From Auriscalpium vulgare (taxonomy: Eukaryota > Basidiomycota > Agaricomycetes > Russulales > Auriscalpiaceae), in assembly GCA_019915015.1 (NCBI GenBank), contig JAHBBC010000011.1, positions 1,240,001 to 1,304,000 on the forward strand: 64,000 nucleotides of DNA, in the 5' to 3' direction. The notes below the pieces were generated by a model. That model saw only the letters and a program-made list of their open reading frames with translations. It ran no database searches and was not told where the DNA came from. This document shows, one piece after another, positions 1 through 11,364 of the stretch. The position numbers and the translations under genes are program-made. Numbering within the stretch: the first letter of the stretch is position 1; each line of letters starts with the position of its first letter.

Positions 1-868
1 TGTTCTTGTCCCTCCCTATAACCCCTCTGGTTCGCATACACCCTCACGCCATTCTTCTCAAAATCGCAACACCAGTGTGTATGCCCGAACGCCCACAGCT
101 TGATCTTCCCACTCTCCCAGCACTGTGCTGCAGTCAGTTCCGTCGCAAACGCCGAGTTTGTGGGCCCATCGCTGAACTTTGGGTCACCCGTTCCGTCCTT
201 TGTGGGTGCATGGTGAGTGAACACCACGATCTCTCTGTCTGGCTCGTCACGGGCGATCGAAGAAACGGTCGAGTTGAGCCATAAGAGGTCGGCATTGTGA
301 AGGGCGGAATATGTCTTGGGGTTGAAACCGTCGATGAGGCGGAAGTCGGTGAGCGACCAAGAAAGGATATCGAGATCGTTCGGATTTAATGACGACCAGA
401 GCGTGCATCCTAGGATGGTGAGAGTCGATGAAACGTCGTAACGCGTGCGATTGAGATAGACGAAGTTTCCAAGGGACGCATCGGCGTTGACTCTGGTAGC
501 GAAGGCCATCACGGCCTCGGACGACTCTTGCTAAAATACAAAAGCCACGCATCATGAGACAATCCATGTAGAAAAGCCAACAGCTTCCACACACAATTGT
601 CGACCTGTAAGGTTCTGAGGGAAGTATGTGAGTCGACGATATTAGGATGTGTGGCGAAGTACACACCGTGATTTCCGGACACGAGAAAAACTGTCTTGAA
701 AAGCTTGAGCTGGCATTGGAGCCATTCAAAGAACCTGTCATCCACGGTCCACCCAATGTCTCCGAGAAGAGCAAGTTGTTCTGCGCGAACTGGAACGTCG
801 TACTGATAGAACTCGCTACCGGGCCGCTCAATCTCAAGATGGAGGTCGCTAAGGATTTGAATCTGCAT
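1..868 (-). CDS. Calcineurin-like metallophosphoesterase, 3' end outside window
   Basis: The ATG at 868 opens MQIQILSDLHLE, the first metal-binding motif of the calcineurin-like phosphoesterase fold. It is followed by LLGDIG and by SGNHGVYF in the GNH position. An intron of 62 bases (531-592, GT-AG) joins this exon to a second one. The second exon encodes ILGCTLWSSLNPNDLDILSW, then a THHAPT motif and a GHTHW motif near the window edge, so the main metal ligands (DxH, GD, GNH, H and GHxH) are all visible. Family members are soluble phosphodiesterases or phosphatases; the substrate of this fungal subfamily is unknown to me. GNHG is unusual, because GNHE is the common form. The gene runs off the left edge, so its C-terminus is unseen. 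It is divergent from nothing close: the next feature is a transposon about 950 bases away. Confidence 0.85.
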
Positions 869-1815
869 AACTAGTAGGATGGTGGGGAAAGATCAACAGC
901 ACGATATCGTGGTTGACTGAGAAAGAACAATAAACAGTGGATTCAGGTTTGGCGAAACCGATGATGGAACCGCGACGTAGCCCCGTCCTCGCACGCTTGT
1001 ACTTCAACAGACACGGCGCTGGCACGCCACCGTGCTTGTCCCCGACCCGGAAGTCCTCTGCACATCGAGGCGCACGCCCCCGTTCCATTTCCATTTCCGC
1101 CCAGCGTCTTGTGCCGAGTAAGAGACGTCCATTCTTTGGAACTTGCGCGTTGCTGCAGGCGGATGCACAATGCCCTGATGCAGCCCGCAGGCCTTGTCCG
1201 CCTGTCAACCATGCATGCCGGGCGCAAGGTTGCTGCGCCGCATGCCCTATGCCTTGGGAAACAGACAGGCCTGTGTTGCCTTGCGCGCGTAGCCAAGCAC
1301 ATGTCCGTACCTCGAGTACGTCGCTGTCGGCATGAGGACGTGAGCGACCGTGCAGTCGGAGGGTGGGGAATGGCGCGTGCGGGGTAATGACGGAACGAAT
1401 GAGGCTGTGTCCGGGCGATGTCGATATCCAAGCAACGACATATGTAGAGATCGAAATACGTTTGCCACAGATAGTAGGCTAGGGTCGTCGCATCAGGCAC
1501 GCACGTACGCAACTGTGCATGCGATGCCTCTAATTGATTCCGAACCCGAGAAGAGCGAGAAGGCATCCAGTGGCGCAGAGGTTCTGTAGGAATGAACAAA
1601 GAAACACGGCAGGCCCTGCAGAAGACCACAGTTGGCAGAATGTCGGCTGGAAACACAGATCAAAAGCGATGGGAGGATCGCTGCGCTGATTTGATGAAGC
1701 GTGATGCTCAGTAAAAACGCGAAGTCGGCCGCCAGTCCTGTATGGAGGCGTAGGTCATCCTCTAGTCCAACAATGGGCCGAAATAGTCCGCTGCTGTCAG
1801 AACACCCTATATACG
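869..1815. other. Intergenic, no gene recognised
   Basis: Moderately GC-rich spacer between the phosphoesterase start and the left end of the Harbinger-like element. Open frames exist on both strands, including one of 237 codons on minus, but none shows a recognisable domain or consistent splice structure. It must hold the phosphoesterase promoter. Confidence 0.5.
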
Positions 1816-1820
1816 TAATA

Positions 1821-1887
1821 GGGGAGCTCAGAGTAGACCGTTTTCGTTTCCGTTTCGTTTTCAAACGCCTTTCGTTTTCGATTCGGC
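1821..1887 (+). repeat. Left terminal inverted repeat of Harbinger-like element
   Basis: Starts GGGGAGCTCAGAGTAGACCG and continues with a run of TTTCGTTTC-type words, ending ATTCGGC. It is identical over 67 bases to the reverse complement of 5135-5201; the first mismatch is at 1888. Confidence 0.93.
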
Positions 1888-2017
1888 CCGCGGCATAAGT
1901 GACCCGATGTGTGACAATCGTGTGACTTTAGGTGACGCTCGCGTTGTGCGGCGTCTTCGTGTCTCACACACTCATTCCCTCGCGATACCTCCTTAATCTA
2001 CACTCTCCTACTCTCTT

Positions 2018-3605
2018 ATGCCCCGGAAACGCGGCCGCTCGGACTCCGACCAGCCTGAGACAGCTCCGGGCAAGAAATCCCGTGAGGAGAACATCAGCTG
2101 GGGCACAAATAAGAAGCCAAATGAGCTGCTCCTGCAGCTCATCACGGAGCTCGAACAGCCGCAAAATCGCAAGGTTATGTTTGGTAACAAGCGTGGTGAG
2201 GTATGCAGGTGGCCCACGCATCATCTGGGCTTTGTTACTGACATCTTTCCAGAAGAAAAGCGGAGAAAGTAAGGTCGCAGCGGGTCAGCGGCTTGCTCGC
2301 ATCCTCTGGAAGGATGCTCCGGACTCGGATTTCGTCAGTCTGGGAGCAAAGGTGCTCGGGAAAATAAATCAGTATGTCCATACCCTTATTGGATGCCTCA
2401 TACGTGCTCACAGGCTTGTGTAGGCTACGCATCACCTATCACTCCAAGGTTCGGCGCATTAAGTGCACGGGTGGAGGTGTCCTCACTGGGAATGAGGCCA
2501 TCGTCGACACAGGTGATGCCGACGATGGTCCAGATGAGTATTTGGTCTGCTACATAGGGCCAGATGGCCCATCCGAGGATACCGATGCACGCCACAAGAA
2601 TATCTGGCGTAAGTTCATTTTGTGATCTCCGATGAGCACGCTGGAGGCTAACACATCTGTGCAGAGGAGATCGAGGCCGAGTTCGCTGTCTTCCCCCAAT
2701 TCACGCGATCCTTGCCACCCGCCCAATGAAAACCCGATCATCATCACGACTGGGGTTGGTCCGGACGGTCACCGCACAGTGCACTATCAGCCTCCCGACG
2801 ACGCGCCACCTGTGCGGCAACCGCGCGAAGAGGACATAGACCCCGTCCTACGCGTTCACGATGGCCCGGCGCCTCTCGCGCAAGACTCTTCTGCGACCGC
2901 ACCCGGCCCGGGATCGCCACCGCAGACGCCACACACTCCCAAAGAGAACCGCGTGCCGCCCTCGTCGCAAGCAAGTGCGAAGAAGACTCCCGCACACCTG
3001 TCGGAAGAGAAGCTGGAGAGCTTGAAGGGTCGCTTCAAGCCCACGTCACGCACCGGCATTCAAGACATACTGAAGGAGTCCATCGAGTAAGTAATACTAG
3101 TTGTTGGTAATGCACGTGGACTAATTCATGTGGCAGGCGTAGCTTTGCGGTGTCAAAGGAAGAGAACATCCGCAAAGCTGTCGACAGGCTGCGCGATGAC
3201 ATGAATAGTCTTCGCCAAGACGCTCGCGATCGCCACGACCGCCTCTTTCGTGAGCTGCAGATTGGCTTGTGGACGAACGATGAGTATCGCCGCAAGTCGG
3301 AAGCACTTGACGATGACCTTCAGCTGCAGCTTCAAGATCTCCGTGAAAATATATCGCGCCTTCAGAATCCTCCTCTGGTTGTCGCCGCCGCTACGCCCGC
3401 TCGTTCCATCTCACGCACGGGCTCTATGTCAACCGCTGCATCGACGCCTTCATCTCTGCCGCGCGCATCGACACCTCCGGATGATGAGCCCGAGAGCGAG
3501 ATGACAACCAGAGAGAAAATAGTCCTCCCTGGGATGAGAGCCAGTTGGACAGAGATCTTGGACGAGGATCATCTGTGGTTCCAGACGAGTTGGAGCGAGG
3601 CTTAG
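2018..3605 (+). pseudogene. Myb/SANT-like accessory protein of Harbinger-like element (frameshifted)
   Basis: The ATG at 2018 opens a basic, charged N-terminus followed by a trihelix/Myb-like segment. Recognisable words are ELLLQLITELEQ, ESKVAAGQRLARILW and LGAKVLGKINQ, then RRIKCTGGG. Four introns fit GT-AG borders (starting near 2200, 2371, 2609 and 3091). The distal part is proline-rich, then a coiled-coil-like stretch (VDRLRDDMNSLRQDARDRHD) and a Ser/Pro tail ending at TAG 3603-3605. In PIF/Harbinger elements the accessory protein helps bring the transposase to the ends. The exon after 2664 reads EIEAEFAVFPQFTRSLPPAQ into a stop, while the related downstream text (NPIIITTGVGPDGHRTVHY) is in another frame, so one indel lies near 2700-2735. 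Type and role rest on position and general resemblance. Confidence 0.65.
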
Positions 3606-3818
3606 TCTGATCATTTTGCTTTTGTCCTTTCTAACTGCAGCCTCTCATTTAATGCTACACAGTCCTTTCTTCTTTCTGATTATATCTCTCTTACTCTTTA
3701 CAATCTCAGATTTAATCTTGTTCATTTATACAAGTCCTGCTCGTTGAGCGGCTACTATTTCTGCCACAAGGCCCACGTCTCCTAGCCTCGCAATCATCAT
3801 CCTCTGTGATATCATCAT

Positions 3819-5049
3819 CTATAGGATCATCTGCTCCCCCCTATCGTCCTCTTCCTGAGCACGTGAGTGCCAAGTCGCAAAGCTTGTCCCACTCGCCCAT
3901 CCTTCGATGTCGAGCACTGCGTTGTGTGCAAGATGATGCAACATGAAATCCACCGACACGCTCGTATATGGTCCCGATTGTAACGGATATTGAGCCGTAA
4001 GCCACGAAGGATTGCCATCGGCCCTTGAGTGCACCCATGGTGTGTTCAGAGCGAACGCGTAGGCGAGCTACGTGTTTGTCGAATAAGGCATTTGAGCGGT
4101 CTAACGACGCTGGTTTCTTGTGAACTGGGATGGTCCGCGAGCTGACAGGGTACGCAGAGTCACCCCATGCAAACTCGTCACCTCTGAAGAACCAGTCGGT
4201 ATGCTTGACAGCTGCAGTATGCTCAAATGCAGATGCATCATGAGCAGAACCGGTCATGCCAAGCGAATAGTCAACGATTCGTAGATTCGACGGTGTATTG
4301 CCAATCTGTGTACAGATATGTCAGTCAGGAGCTATTAGAAGATATCCAGCATACCTGGACGTTGAACCCATAGTTGCACTTCCTTGTGTAGTACGCGTCA
4401 CCGTCGAGGCCGGGGCGACTGTACAGGACAACAATTGTCCCGTCGTACATCACCCATCCCTCCCTCCAGGTGGATCCCGTGAAACCAAGCTGCTCATCAA
4501 TCCACCTTTTCTCGACCTCTTTCTCCTCCTCTGTTAGCGGCCGTACAAACATCCCATGCAAGGACATCAGCGCCTCCTGACATCTCTCCGTGTATAGCTC
4601 CACAGCGCCCTCTGAACAGCCCGCTGCACGGCTGATATCCTCGAGAGATGCGCCATTGCCATAGCGACCCATACGGTACAGGGTCACCGCTAATTGCGTT
4701 CGGATATCCTCCTGCGGGGTGTTCGAGTTGTTCTGGAATACGGGATGACCCTCGATGAGGCCAGGATAGTGTCGAAGACGTGGGGAGAGACACGGAGCAT
4801 GTTGATAAAGCGGTGGTGATGGGCAGGATCCTGTGCATACTCCCATGCAAGCTGGAGATTGCCGGCTTTAACGACGGGAGGACGGGGGTTGATGTAGCGG
4901 GAGGATAGGATGGTGTGAAGGATTGAGCTATCGCGTTGGAGCTGCTCCATCATAGCTGTGGCTGAAGATGGAGGCATGAGTGCCATCTGGATAGCCATAT
5001 ATGTGATGTATGCGTCGATAATCTCATCGTGGTAGGTAGCACGGGCCAT
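3819..5049 (-). pseudogene. Harbinger-like DDE transposase, three frameshifts
   Basis: Begins at ATG 5049 (MARATYHDEIIDAYITYMA). A helix-turn-helix-like part follows (LEDISRAAGCSEGAVELYTE), then the catalytic domain. D1 lies in MYDGTIVVLYSRPG, D2 in FAWGDSAYPVSSRTIPVHKK, and E in LRVRSEHTMGALKGRWQS. This is the DDE_Tnp_4 arrangement of PIF/Harbinger transposases. One intron is well placed (about 4304-4352, GTATGC...ACACAG). The frame breaks three times: near 4757-4765 (between HVFDTILA and LIEGHPVFQNNSNTPQ), near 4010-4020 (after GALKGRWQS, resuming at LRGLRLNIR) and near 3930-3940 (resuming at HNAVLDIEGWASGTSF). All three catalytic residues remain legible but the protein cannot be made as one chain. 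Gene and accessory ORF converge 214 bases apart. Confidence 0.85.
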
Positions 5050-5134
5050 GGCTGGTGGAAGAGCTCGAAAGCAATGGCGGCGGTGTCGCGCAGCGGCGTA
5101 GATTGAGTGACATTATGTAATATCACGCCGGGGC

Positions 5135-5201
5135 GCCGAATCGAAAACGAAAGGCGTTTGAAAACGAAACGGAAACGAAAACGGTCTACTCTGAGCTCCC
5201 C
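5135..5201 (-). repeat. Right terminal inverted repeat of Harbinger-like element
   Basis: Exact reverse complement of 1821-1887. The absence of any mismatch over 67 bases suggests a recent insertion or recent copying of the ends. Confidence 0.93.
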
Positions 5202-5206
5202 TATTA

Positions 5207-5570
5207 TTGTCAAAGCTGCACGTGAGCCGGGCCGGATGTGAGAAGCGCAACCAGTCATTTCCTCCTCCACACAACAAATTACATACCACGACCACACATA
5301 TGGACTTGGTGCGTATGCAGGTGAAAGGGCAAGCTTGAGGCTATCTGGGATTTACTTCACGGAGGGAAGATCCTACATAAGTACAACATAAGTAAGCCAA
5401 TCTGCCCAGATCATGACCCACAGCCACAAGCGCGACGTCGCCTCTTCCTACCCATTCCCCCCATTCTGCCTCTTCCTTCGCCCCCGCGCATGTCTCCCTC
5501 TTTCTCTCTCAACGCATAAATTATTGAGCTGTACCACTTCCTGTACTTTTCTTTGCTTCCGCTTGCTGCT
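5207..5570. other. Spacer between transposon and Dicer; probable Dicer promoter
   Basis: About 365 bases from the transposon edge to the Dicer start codon. The last 100 bases before the ATG are pyrimidine-rich (ccttcgcccc, tctccctctttctctctc), typical of fungal core promoters. No TATA box is clear. Confidence 0.5.
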
Positions 5571-8500
5571 ATGACCGTTACTCCCGCTTCACCTGTCGCA
5601 ACGTCTCCGCCGCTGTTCATTCCACGAGGCTACCAGGAGGAAATCTTCCTCAAGGCGCAAGATGGCAACGTTATCGCGGCCTTGGACACTGGAAGCGGCA
5701 AGACCTATATCAGCATGCTCTTGATCAAATGGATCGCGACCCTCGAGAGCTCCCGAGGCAAGCTCATCGTCTTCCTCGTTCCCAAGGTCCCCTTGGTGGA
5801 GCAGCAAGGCAACTTCATCGAACGACATACCTCGCTACGCGTTGCGCAGATACACGGAGGTGTCGCCGTCAACATACTGGACCGTAGCAAGTGGAAGGGT
5901 CTGTTTGCCAAGACCGATGTTCTGGTCATGACTGGTGCGTGTCGAAAACTTTCTCCGGGCCGGCGTCCTGTTGTGCATCTTGATCCTGATCGTCCCAAGC
6001 CCAGATATTTCTCAATATCTTGACTCACTCACACTGGAGTCTTAAGAAGGTTGATCTGCTCCTCCGTCCTACTTGTCTGTACCAGCCCTAAGGCGTTACA
6101 GGTCTCCCATAATCATCGACGAATGTCACCATACCCGCAAGAACCACCCATACATGGCGTCATGAAGGAATACTTCCATGCCATAAGTCTTCTCGGCCGA
6201 AGATTTTTGGCATGACTGCGTCGCCGACTTGGAACACGAGGAACCCAGAGGAAGCTTTGGCGACATTAGAAACGAACATGGACGCCAAGGTAATTACCGT
6301 GAAGCAGCACGCAGAAGAGCTCTTGGAACACTCTCCCAAGCCAATAGAGGTGAGTATATGCGCATGTATGCGTTCAAATTACGTACTGAATCGCCCTGCA
6401 GGTCATTCGCCAGTATCCGCCTCCCCCGAGAAATTCCTCGAATACCCTTTCCTTCCATCTGGAGTCGTTTTGACCGGGAAATTCTTCCACGCGAGCTCGA
6501 CATCCCGTGGGGCAAGCTCCAGATGCGGTACGACGTTGCATGGCACAGTCTTGGACCGTTCGCCGCTGAGCTCTACCTTGCATTCTGATCTTCGCGCGCG
6601 CATATCGCAGTCGATGAATGCGACTGACGCCAACGAGATGGAGATATTGCGCCTAAAGTTTCTCTCCGTGGACGGCATCGACGACGCTACCCCCCCGCCC
6701 AGGCTGTCAAGCCGGTGGCTCGGAAGTGCGGGATCTCAGCGACTCTTGGCAGAGTACCATCATTTTCTCCAGTTCGATTACGATGAAGAGGATCTTCCGG
6801 GCCCGTGGGCGTTCAACATTGATTGGTGCACCCCGAAGGTCCAGGTGCTCATCGAAACGCTGCTCGCGCACCATACTTCCGCATTTCAGGGAATCGTCTT
6901 CGTCGAACAACGGCACATCGCCACTTGCTTGGCGAGGTTACTCTCTCGTGTTCCGCAGCTCAAGGGAATCATCAAGTGCGCCGAATGCGTGGGCCACGGC
7001 AACGACACTACTGGCACCGGTAGCGGCATGCGAAACAACAGGCAGAGAGACATCGTCAGAGACTTCCGCTCCGGGCTAGTCAACCTCCGTGAGTTCCTCA
7101 CCGGCATCTAACCCTTAGAACGCGGCTGACTCTGTTTTGTTTTTGTTTTTTTTATGTCAGTCATCGCTACACCAGTCGCCGAAGAAGGACTCGACTTTCC
7201 GGTTAGTTGCAAAGCTGATCAAGTGCGCCCTGCTTTCTAAACCTTCTGCCCAGGCCTGCGACCTGGTGGTACGTTTTGACTCGATTCAGCACATGGTGGG
7301 ATACGTGCAGTCTCGTGGACGTGCGCGACACAAGTCTTCTACGTTCGTGATCATGGTTCAAGAGGGCAACACTCCTGACATCACGCGTTACAAGACATTT
7401 CTCGAGAGCGAACCGGAGATCAAGCAGCTATATCAGGCGATGGTTCTCGATACTACTGATACTGAGGAGAATGACGGCGTTGAAGAGGTCTCCGTTACAG
7501 ACTTGGCGGCTAGGGAGCGCTTCATTGTGCCGTCGACAGGTGCGATCTTGTCCTACAACACCGCGATCGGGCTTCTCGGCCATCTGTGCTCCCTCATTCC
7601 CTGCGATAGCTTCACCTCCAGCCCTCAGCCGAAGTACGAGGGCGACTTCATCTCGACTCTTCGTCTTCCAAATGCGCTACCACTGCCGTCAGAGCAGCTT
7701 CTATACGTTGGTCCGCAGAAGCACTCGAAGAAGGAGGCGAAACGTGCCGTCGCCTTCATGGCTGTTAAGGCTCTACACGCTTTGAACGTCTTTGACGACT
7801 ACTTGTTGCCCACACGTAGCGCCAAGGAACACATCGACGACGTCGACGGTCGAGTTTTGAAGGACGTCTCGTCAGTGCCGGAATTGATGACGGTGACCGT
7901 CAGGGACCCGTGGACGCTTGGACAACAACTGTGGGCGCACCCCATAAGCTGCGATGGTCACCAAGTCGCAGCGCTCGTTACAGGGTCTTTATTGCCTCCA
8001 GTGGAGCTGGCTTGGGACGGTCATGCGCTGCGTACCCACGAGGGTGAACTTGTTCAATTCGACGATGAACGCAGGGAACGTGCTCTCCTGCAAGACTACA
8101 CAGACCTTGCACTCTGGTGGTTCGTTTCGAGTCGACCGAGAGCGACCCCGCTCTCGTGCTACTGCGTCCCCACGTATCCTAACTCTTCGCAGCCTGACTT
8201 TGAGGCGATGGAGCGCCAGCTCGAGTACCCTCACGGCAATTACGACTGGTCAGGCATCAACGAGGGCGACTATGACCACCTCCTATTCATGAACAACAAG
8301 GAGCACGGCCGCCCGTACCTCATCCACACGATTAGGCATGACCTGACTCCGATGTCTAAACCTCCCGAAGGCTCCCGGGAGAGCGACTATGACACTTTCT
8401 GGGACTACTTTCGGTGGAAGTTCATTCGCCGGGGCGTCATCCCAGAAGTTCCGCAAGGAGGGCCCCTTATTGAGGCCTATCACTTTCCCAGGCAGACGTC

Positions 8501-10320
8501 TAGCGCGTATCATCTCACATCGTTCGATGGGCCTGCAGACTTTGTTGTGCCACCTGTTGATCCTCGACCGTTCTATCTCCCCTTCAGCTTCTGCCGTTGG
8601 TTCAGCATGCCGGAGGACATGTTCAGGTTGTATCACCTTCTGCCTCGGATCCTCCACCGTGTCTCCGACGTCTGGCGTGCACGAAACGCACGTTTCGAGC
8701 TCGGACTTCCACCAATCGTCGATGATTTGCTCATCGAGGCTTTCACGCTCCCTAGTGCGGGCGCGGGATTCAGCAACCAGCGTCTGGAAACCTTGGGCGA
8801 CGCCGTGCTGAAGCTATGCACCTCGGTTCATCTCTTCAACAAGTTTCCGTATCGGCACGAGGGTCAACTCGACGCATTGCGCAGGAGCAGCATCTCCAAC
8901 CGGACACTCCTCGCACGTGCGAAAGACAATGGTTTGGAGCATCACCTCTCCGGTGAGAAGCAGAACATCAAGACCTGGCGCTTCGTGGTATCCGAAGAGA
9001 GCCCTTCCCTTGACGGCGGTCACACCGACCGCCACGCACACCGCCTCATGGCCCGCCGGAGCTTGCAGGATTGCATGGAAGCCAGCTTGGGCGCGAGCTA
9101 TCTTACCGGCGGATTACCGATGGTCCTGCAAACCGGTACGGCTCTAGGCTTGAACTTCGGCGGCGCTGTGCCTTGGCCGCTGCGGTATAGCCGGCCACCA
9201 AACCCGGCTTATATGTCTCCTCTGTTCTATGACTTGCAGACGAAGCTCGACTACGAATTCAATCGTCCGGAGCTACTCTTGGAGGCTATGACTCACCCGT
9301 CCTTCCCTTCGACTGGAACCTCTTATCAACGCCTGGAATTCTTAGGAGATGGTATGGATCGAGCATGCGTACTAATATCTGTGAAGCTCATACGTCACTT
9401 CCAGCGGTTATCGACCTGGTGGTCATGACGTATCTCTACAAGAAGTTCCCTCGCGCAACGTCGGGTCAGCTGTCATGTGCTCGTTCTCGAGGCGTCTGTG
9501 CGCCCGTGCTGGCGTCAGTCGCAGTCAGGCGGCTAGGCCTTCATAAACTGATCCTTGTGAACAACGCCCAACTGAGCATGGCTATCGACAAATATTTGCC
9601 TGTCCTTGAGTCGATCTCAAGCAAGGATATCGTTCTGCAGAGCTGGGCCCATGATCCTCCCAAGGCGATTAGCGATGTCATGGAGAGCCTGGTCGCAGCT
9701 ATCCTCATCGACTCTGCCTACAACCTCGACAAGACCGCAGCCTTGGTGGAACTCATCATGGAAGATATCCTTGATGTCCTCTCTCCTGACTTGCGTCCAG
9801 ATCCGGTGTCAGAGCTCATGGTGTGGACGGCGCAGTCCGGATGCCACCGGGTGTACCTCCAGTAAGTCGCTTGGGAGATTGCTGGTATTAGGGTTGACCC
9901 TTTCGTTTCAGAAAATCTCGGAGCCGCTCGGAGTCGAAGCAAAACGACACCGTCTGTGTCATCGTCCATGATATCACAGTTGCAGGGCCTGTAACGGCAT
10001 CCAATCTCTCTGTCGCCAGAGCGTTCGCATCCGAACGAGCTCGTGTCGTCCTGCAGGACGATAAATCCGAGAAGTCGTTGGTCCGACTGTGCGACTGCGC
10101 TCGCGCTCTCAAGGACGCTGAATCAGCTTCGGCCCTATTTGACGAGGACATTGACGAACTTGCATTTGAAGAGACGGAAACGGGGTTCGCGGCATTGGCG
10201 CAGAGGAAGCTAGAAGATCTCATCGGGCCGACAGACCCTGCTCAAGACAACGAGCCCGACGAGGACGATGAAGTTGATAGTCTCTTTGATGAACCACGAG
10301 ACGACTATATGTGCCTGTGA
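5571..10320 (+). CDS. Dicer-like ribonuclease III, helicase region frameshifted
   Basis: Dicers cut double-stranded RNA into small RNAs for RNA silencing. The ATG at 5571 (MTVTPASPVATSPPLF) precedes RGYQEEIF and the Walker A box ALDTGSGKTYIS. IIIDECHHTRKNHPYMA carries the DECH box, and the helicase C-terminal motif YVQSRGRARHKS is at about 7310. A dimerisation (DUF283-like) segment follows near 7560-7790. RNase IIIa (NQRLETLGDAVLKL) lies near 8780 and RNase IIIb (YQRLEFLGDG, then VIDLVVMTYLYKK across an intron at 9352-9404) near 9330-9700, including DPPKAISDVMESLVAAIL. No clear PAZ is seen. Between about 6060 and 6620 the homologous text changes frame at least four times, for example after MAS near 6160, before PKIFGMTASP near 6190, around 6430-6455, and near 6586. 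Downstream of 6650 the frame is clean. Introns near 5936, 6350, 7089, 7203, 9352 and 9860 have good borders. It is either a decaying gene or one with local sequence errors. Confidence 0.85.
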
Positions 10321-11364
10321 CATGTGACTGATCATGTTCTTCCTGTGTCCAGAGGTTTCCAGAGTTTCATAACAGTGACGGTGCGAAGCAATCTTGTTAC
10401 CCTTTCATCACTTGATACCACCCGAGAACCATGTGCTGTTGTGCTCACACGGACGTCAGAACCGCGATTGGCGTCTTCTGCCCTCCGCCTCTCTTCATTG
10501 ATAGCGGGGGATAGTCCCTCCAATATAGACAAGTCTGCCCCGCCACCTGTGTGACTTGGCTTACTCCGGTGCTCCGCCATTCACCTCGTGCGTCGGCGAT
10601 GTCTGGTGACCAACACGCGGCTGCCCTGGGCGTACGGGTCTCTCCCAAATTGTCAGCGTCAGCACCAGGCGGCTCGCCGGTCCCCGCTCCTCCAGCGCCT
10701 TAGCGGGTGGCGTTCGACGAGCACCCGAGCTGCTCCTTGCTTCCGGCTGATCGCGGTAAGGACGGGAGAGGCTGCGCGCAGCCTTTGTCGCGATGATGGG
10801 TGAGTAGGGTAAGGTTCTACGCCGAGCTATTGCTTCTGATGCTGCGCGGTGGTCGCCCTCTCTTTCCCCGCGGATGTGCGACTCGTAGTCGATGACGATC
10901 GGCTCTATCAACTCCGTCCGCTGACGACCGCGAGGCGCGGATAAGGGTGAGTAGCGCGCCTGGCTTTAGCGCTGTCATCACGGCATGCCCAGGGCATTAT
11001 CCTCGCGAATTTCCCAGCTTATTATTCGCCACCTTGCCGTGTGGCCCATCACGCAAAGAGTCTGCCTAAAGAAGCTATGCTCCAGCCGGCCAAGACGCAC
11101 GGCATGGGCTACACGCTTTGGCCACGATGCAAGCACGGCAACAGACTGCGCCTAACTCTTCTTGTATCTGTCTACCGGAGCTTTGGGCTTATCACTACGT
11201 ACGAAGTCTCCGTTCGTGTTTTGATGGCTTGCACGCTGACTGACATGTCGGACGTTCCTATCCTTAGAGATAAACGAACCGGCGTCTCGCATGTATAAAG
11301 ACCGTCGACTGCGCGCTTGACCAACCCGGTCTCCGCCATTTTGGCACTTTTCTGTCATCATCTC
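10321..11364. other. Intergenic, promoter of polyamine oxidase at right end
   Basis: No supported gene over 1.04 kb. Short open frames on both strands (for example 10561-10911 minus) have no recognisable content. The last 75 bases contain a TATA box and leader for the amine oxidase. Confidence 0.5.
11294..11300 (+). promoter_or_regulatory. TATA box of polyamine oxidase
   Basis: TATAAAG, 65 bases upstream of the ATG at 11365 and in the correct orientation. Confidence 0.5.

Larger units (their letters stand above)
1816..5206. mobile_element. PIF/Harbinger-like DNA transposon, about 3.4 kb
   Basis: Two 67-bp inverted repeats with no mismatch bound this segment (1821-1887 and 5135-5201), and the match extends five bases outward as TAATA/TATTA. 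Inside are two convergent genes, the standard PIF/Harbinger pair: a Myb/SANT-like accessory protein on plus (2018-3605) and a DDE transposase on minus (3819-5049). Both coding sequences carry frameshifts, so the copy is probably non-autonomous. The target-site duplication is ambiguous. With GGGG as the end, the flanking dinucleotide is TA on both sides. With a TAGGGG end, the flanks are TAA on the left and TTA on the right, both fitting the family's TWA preference but not identical. The right end lies about 365 bases upstream of the Dicer start codon. Confidence 0.82.

Noticed and set aside
943..1656. 237-codon open frame on minus
   Set aside because: Arg/Cys/His-rich translation without domain, promoter or splice support; likely chance in GC-rich spacer.
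10561..10911. 116-codon open frame on minus
   Set aside because: No domain, no homologous text recognised, no promoter signal.
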